From: Stenotrophomonas sp. Iso1
Lineage (GTDB): Bacteria; Pseudomonadota; Gammaproteobacteria; Xanthomonadales; Xanthomonadaceae
Length of the DNA: 64,000 nucleotides
Direction of reading: 5' to 3'
NCBI RefSeq assembly: GCF_027497995.1
Contig: NZ_JAODBT010000004.1
Span: 186,001 to 250,000 of the forward strand
Below the pieces are notes generated by a model that ran no database searches, was not told the DNA's origin, and worked only from the letters and a program-made list of their open reading frames with translations. Below are positions 58,745 to 64,000 of this stretch, in pieces (position 1 is the first letter of the stretch; every line of letters begins with the position of its first letter). Both the position numbers and the translations under genes were made by a program.

Positions 58745-61225
58745 TCAGTCAGCGCGCGCAGCGGCGGGAAGCGAGCCGGCACCGGCCGCCTCCACCTTCT
58801 GCAGCGTGGCCCGCACATCGCGCAACGCCCCTTCATGCTGGTCACCGTAGACCTCGCGCATGGCCTTGACCGCAGCCGTGGCGTGCTGGTGTGCGCGGTT
58901 GCGATCCCCCAAGGCCAGCTCGGCCTCGGCCAGACCGCGCAGGATTTCAGCGGTGATGGGATTGACGCGACCCAGCGCACGGTCGGCGATGGCCAACAGG
59001 GCCTGTTGTTCATCGCGCGATTGCACCGCCTGGCCAGCGTCCAACAACCAATTGGCGTGGTTGTGCCGCGCGATCACCGTGCCTTGCGATTCAGGACCAA
59101 AACGCTTGGTGTTCCATTCCATGGCCGCGCGATAGTACGGCCCGGCTTCGGCCACTTTTCCCTGTTCACGCAGGGCGCTGCCCAGCATGCCGCGGACATT
59201 GGCCGGATAGCCGCTGTCAGGGCCATACATGCGCTCATAGGCGGCCAGCAACTGCCGTAGTTCCGGCTCAGCGCCGGCAAAGTCGCGCATGCGCAGCCGT
59301 GTGGTCGCCAGGTCACGACGCGACACCAGCGTCAGCGGGTGATCGGCACCATTGATGCGGGTACGCCGCTGAACCACGTCATCAATCAATGCAATGGATT
59401 GCGTGTAATCACCACTGCTGGACAGCAGGTCGGCATAGCGTTTGGCCGCATCCAGGCGCTGCTGATCATCGGCGGACGCGGTGCGGATGAAGCCGTCCAA
59501 TGCTTCTTTGGCCAGACGCAAGGCGTCGACCATCTTGCCCTGCCCGTACCATACCCACGACAGACGCGACTGCATGTCGTACATCAGCCATTGGTGCGCC
59601 GGATCACCGTCACGCACCCTGGCAATGCCTTCATCAAGCCGCGCTTCCGCCTGCGCGTAGTTGTCGGTCACCACATAGGCTTCGCCCAGCACTTGCAGTG
59701 CTCGCAGGCGCTGCAGTTCAAGTCTCCCGGGATGTGTGTCGGCGAGTTTGCGTATCGACTCCAGGTGCGCGATGGCGCGGTCGTATTCCTCCAGCGTCAT
59801 CTGGTTGACCGCGATGATCAGCTCCATGTCGGCGAGGATGTCCGGGTACGCCGCCAGGTCGTGCGGCGCGCGCCGTGATGCGTCGTCCAGTACGCGCAGC
59901 ATCAAGGTCTTGTCCAGATCCTTGGCCATGGCCGGGTCCATGCTGTCCAGCACCGAGGCCAGGAAGTTCGAGGACACCTTGGCGCGTGCTGCTTCCTGCC
60001 GTGCCTCGCGCAACGACCAAGCCGTGGCCGCCAGCCCAGCGACCAGTACCACGGCGACCATCGTCGCAGCACCCACCATCAGCCGGTTGCGGCGTGCGAA
60101 CTTGCGCGAGGCCAACAGCCGTGCGCGGCCGGCGGCATGCGGCGGGTAGTGACGCAACCAGCGGCGCAGATCTTCCAGCAGCAACGACACCGAGGCGTAG
60201 CGGTCGCCGCGCTCATGTCGCAGCGCCTTCACTGCAATGGCATCCAGCCCATCGTGCAACTCGCGCAGCAGACGCGCCGGCGTGCTGCTGCGCGCTGCGG
60301 TCAGCCGCTTTTGTTCGGCTGCGGGAAGACCGCGCAGGTACTGCGAAGGCGACGAGGATGCGGTGGCATCGGGCCGTGTGCCGCAGGCCAGTTCGTACAG
60401 GATGGCACCCAGCGAATACACGTCGCTGCGTGCGTCGACATCATTGCCTGGCTGTGACTGTTCTGGGCTCATGTAGCCCGGCGTACCGCCACCGTTGCTG
60501 AGCTCCGTGCCTTCGGTTTCCATGGCGATGCCGAAATCGATGATCTTCGGCATCGCCATGCCATCAATGCTGCCTACCAGCACATTGCTCGGCTTCAGGT
60601 CGCGATGGATAACGCCCTTCTGGTGTGCGTGCTGCACGCCTTCGGCCACCTTGGCCAGTAGCTCCACGCGTTGACGCATGCTCAGCGCGTGCTGGTCGCA
60701 CCACTCAGAAATCGGCTGGCCCCGGATGTATTCCATGACCAGGTAAGCGCGCCCTTCCGGGTCGATGCCGGCATCGTGGATCTGCGCAATGGCCGGGTGC
60801 TGCATTTGTGCCAGCAGACGGCATTCGTATTCGAAATGCGCGTGACGACGTTCGCTCAGCGCGGGAGTGCGTACCAGCTTGAGCGCGACCTCGCGCTCAT
60901 AGGCACCATCCGCACGACGGGCCAGATACACCCGGCCCATGCCACCGGAGCCGATCATCCGCTCCACTGCCCAGGGACCAAACCGCGTGCCCTCCACGAC
61001 CTCAGCTTCGTCAGCCTGCAACAGGGCTTCGGCAGCGCGCTGCAGCGGCTCGCGCAGACGCCGCGTGGCGTCCACGTCGGCGGCGATCAAGGTCAATAGT
61101 TCCTGCTGCAGCTCAAGGTCATCGCCGGTCTGTGCATGAATGAAGCGAGCCCGTTCGGCTTCGGGCAGATCGGTGGCCTGCCCGAACAACTCGGTCAGCC
61201 GGCTCCAGGCATCGGCGCTCAGCAT
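58745..61225 (-). CDS. Membrane Ser/Thr protein kinase with C-terminal TPR region
   Basis: This 826-residue protein has a kinase domain (about residues 85-350): glycine loop IGSGGMGRVY, Lys116, HRDLKPSN at 207-214 with catalytic Asp209, DFG at 230-232, and GTPGYMSPEQ. A membrane helix (LMVGAATMVAVVLVAGLAATAW, about 390-412) precedes a TPR-rich sensor part. It overlaps the ECF sigma gene by 7 bp, so kinase and sigma are co-expressed and kinase-dependent sigma activation is likely. Confidence 0.94.
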   Translation of the reverse strand: MLSADAWSRLTELFGQATDLPEAERARFIHAQTGDDLELQQELLTLIAADVDATRRLREPLQRAAEALLQADEAEVVEGTRFGPWAVERMIGSGGMGRVYLARRADGAYEREVALKLVRTPALSERRHAHFEYECRLLAQMQHPAIAQIHDAGIDPEGRAYLVMEYIRGQPISEWCDQHALSMRQRVELLAKVAEGVQHAHQKGVIHRDLKPSNVLVGSIDGMAMPKIIDFGIAMETEGTELSNGGGTPGYMSPEQSQPGNDVDARSDVYSLGAILYELACGTRPDATASSSPSQYLRGLPAAEQKRLTAARSSTPARLLRELHDGLDAIAVKALRHERGDRYASVSLLLEDLRRWLRHYPPHAAGRARLLASRKFARRNRLMVGAATMVAVVLVAGLAATAWSLREARQEAARAKVSSNFLASVLDSMDPAMAKDLDKTLMLRVLDDASRRAPHDLAAYPDILADMELIIAVNQMTLEEYDRAIAHLESIRKLADTHPGRLELQRLRALQVLGEAYVVTDNYAQAEARLDEGIARVRDGDPAHQWLMYDMQSRLSWVWYGQGKMVDALRLAKEALDGFIRTASADDQQRLDAAKRYADLLSSSGDYTQSIALIDDVVQRRTRINGADHPLTLVSRRDLATTRLRMRDFAGAEPELRQLLAAYERMYGPDSGYPANVRGMLGSALREQGKVAEAGPYYRAAMEWNTKRFGPESQGTVIARHNHANWLLDAGQAVQSRDEQQALLAIADRALGRVNPITAEILRGLAEAELALGDRNRAHQHATAAVKAMREVYGDQHEGALRDVRATLQKVEAAGAGSLPAAARAD

Positions 61226-61800
61226 GGCAGACGCGTCGACAGCCAGGCGCGGGTGAAGCGCAGATCGCGCTGTAAGGTCGCCGAGGAGACACCGAGCAGC
61301 TCGGCGGTTTCAGCCACGGTGAAGCCCGCCAGCTCATTCAACGCGAAGGCCTGCGCCTTGCGCTCATCCACCTGCGACAACTGGTCGAATGCTTCGGCAA
61401 TGGATTGCAGATCTTCAGGCTGCGGCGCGGGGTCCAGCAGCGCTATCGACAACGTCAGCACCTGTTGTTCACCTTTACGTTTGTTGCTGCCCTGCATGCG
61501 CGCCAGATCCACCAACAGGTCACGCATCTTCAGCGCGGCAACGGCATGAAAGTGCTCACGTGACTGGAACGGATGCGCGCTGACCGACAGCCGTATCCAG
61601 GCTTCATTCAATAATTCGGTTGGCCGCAGGTCCGCGTGTTTGCCACGCGCGAGGCGCCGGACTGCCTGCGCATGAAGTTCGTCATAAACCTGCGCGGCCA
61701 GCGCTTCGGCGGCGATGCGATCACCGCATTGCCAACGCCGAATCAGCCCCGTGATGTCCGCCAGCGGTGTCGTGGTCCCCATGGGGGGCCGAGTATACAT
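61219..61800 (-). CDS. ECF-type RNA polymerase sigma factor paired with the kinase
   Basis: This 193-residue sigma factor has region 2 (LAAQVYDELHAQAVRRLARGKHADLRPTELLNEAWIRL) and region 4 (LNELAGFTVAETAELLGVSSATLQRDLRFTRAWL). It belongs to the group found with Ser/Thr kinases instead of an anti-sigma factor. Its target promoters cannot be told from this window. Confidence 0.92.
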   Translation of the reverse strand: MYTRPPMGTTTPLADITGLIRRWQCGDRIAAEALAAQVYDELHAQAVRRLARGKHADLRPTELLNEAWIRLSVSAHPFQSREHFHAVAALKMRDLLVDLARMQGSNKRKGEQQVLTLSIALLDPAPQPEDLQSIAEAFDQLSQVDERKAQAFALNELAGFTVAETAELLGVSSATLQRDLRFTRAWLSTRLPC

Positions 61801-61835
61801 AGCGCTGTCCCGCCAACCGAGCAGGCAGTCACAGC

Positions 61836-63270
<1,435 letters not shown>

Positions 63271-63278
<8 letters not shown>

Positions 63279-64000
63279 CGCTCACCTCCGGGGTGTCTTC
63301 GACGAGAGGCAACGGCAACAGCACGGTGAACACCGTATGGCCTGGACGCGAGCGGTAGCTCAACGTGCCACGGTGTTCGCGTGCAACCTGCTGTGCCAAA
63401 GCGAGGCCCAGGCCAGTGCCTTCGGCGCGGCCGCTGACCAACGGCAAGAACAGATGCTCGGCCAGTTCTTCGGGCACGCCACGGCCGTCGTCGGCCACTT
63501 CCAGGCGTAGCGCCAACGGGTGCGGTTGTTCGGCGATACGCAGCCCATGTTCGACGCGCGTACGCAGCGTAATGCTGGTGGCGCCGGCCTGGATGGCGTT
63601 GCGCACCAGGTTGAGCAGCGCCTGGGTCAGGCGGTCGGTATCGCCAGGGAACTCGGGAATGCTGGGGTCGTAGTCGCGCAGCAGCCGCACCGACCAGCCC
63701 GCTTCGTTTTCAACCAGGCGCAGCACGCGCTCAAGTGCGGCGTGGATGTTCAACGGTGCGTGCGGGCGCGGCGGTGCGGGTGACAGCAGTTGTTCGAGCA
63801 AGGTGTTCAGACGCTCGATTTCCGAGCCGATCAATTCGATCAACTCAATCTCGCTGGCATCGCGGCCTGCGGCACGCCGGGCCAGCAACTGTGCCGCGCC
63901 CTTGAGCCCAGCCAGCGGATTGCGTAGTTCGTGCGCCAGACCCTTCAGTGCGGCACTGAACGCACCGGGCAGCACCTGCGCCGGGTCGGCGGTTTGGAAC
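63271..64000 (-). CDS. ntrB: Nitrogen regulation sensor kinase NtrB (5' part beyond window)
   Basis: The frame is open to the window edge. It shows the H box LAHELRNPLAGLKGAAQLL with the phospho-acceptor His, the N box (NLVRNAIQAGA), DDGRGVPEEL and GTGLGLALAQQVA. NtrB phosphorylates or dephosphorylates NtrC according to PII state. The PAS sensor part lies right of position 64000. Confidence 0.93.

Overview
The window is a high-GC chromosomal segment of a Xanthomonadaceae bacterium, most likely Stenotrophomonas or a close relative. The evidence is an Ax21-family outer-membrane protein (47148-47720), integron attC-like sites of the Xanthomonas type (centre GCCGCTTCGCGGCT), and the housekeeping block gpsA-secB-rhodanese and hemD-hemX-hemY. 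No rRNA, tRNA or CRISPR array was seen.

Layout. (1) 1-3115: the distal, partly decayed part of a chromosomal integron cassette array with all genes on the + strand: SUKH/SMI1, YjbR, a solitary MazF/PemK toxin and several unknowns. No integrase is in view; from cassette orientation it should lie left of the window. (2) 3116-7490: small accessory genes (Coq7-like diiron protein, NTF2-like protein, two VOC proteins, small secreted proteins, DUF2164, GFA family). (3) 7905-45847: a catabolic supercluster of about 38 kb, detailed below. (4) 45900-46984: an autotransporter beta-barrel gene broken by one frameshift. (5) 47148-64000: Ax21, gpsA, secB, rhodanese, thioesterase, hemD-hemX-hemY, fadI, two lipoprotein Cu/Zn superoxide dismutases, an ECF sigma/Ser-Thr kinase pair, and ntrC with the 3' part of ntrB.

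The supercluster combines uptake (a TonB receptor and two major facilitator permeases), three PuuE/imidase-like polysaccharide-deacetylase paralogues, an isochorismatase-like amidohydrolase, a nitrilase homologue with an altered catalytic triad, three VOC proteins, a tandem alpha/beta-hydrolase, an FAD dehydrogenase with cytochrome c and membrane partners, a LeuCD-type hydro-lyase, two CaiB/BaiF CoA transferases, acyl-CoA dehydrogenase, MaoC hydratase, CitE-like lyase, a PrpB-like lyase and ETF-ubiquinone oxidoreductase. Two paralogous GntR/HutC regulators accompany it. Five copies of the palindrome TGTCCGGACA lie only in its promoter regions, and a second AT-rich motif (ATATAGATATATCA) is shared by two of those promoters, so the scattered operons look like one regulon.

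Working inference: the regulon takes up a ring compound such as an imide or pyrrole-derived maleimide, opens the ring and removes nitrogen. It then degrades the resulting branched dicarboxylate through CoA thioesters to acetyl/propionyl-CoA and pyruvate, passing electrons to ubiquinone. The enzyme families and operators are visible in the sequence; the substrate is not known.

Three gaps inside or beside the supercluster (7491-7904, 10226-10737, 22029-22385) contain low-complexity GCTTTTG-like runs next to CTCCCGC/GCGGGAG palindromes, a recurring composite with no obvious coding role.
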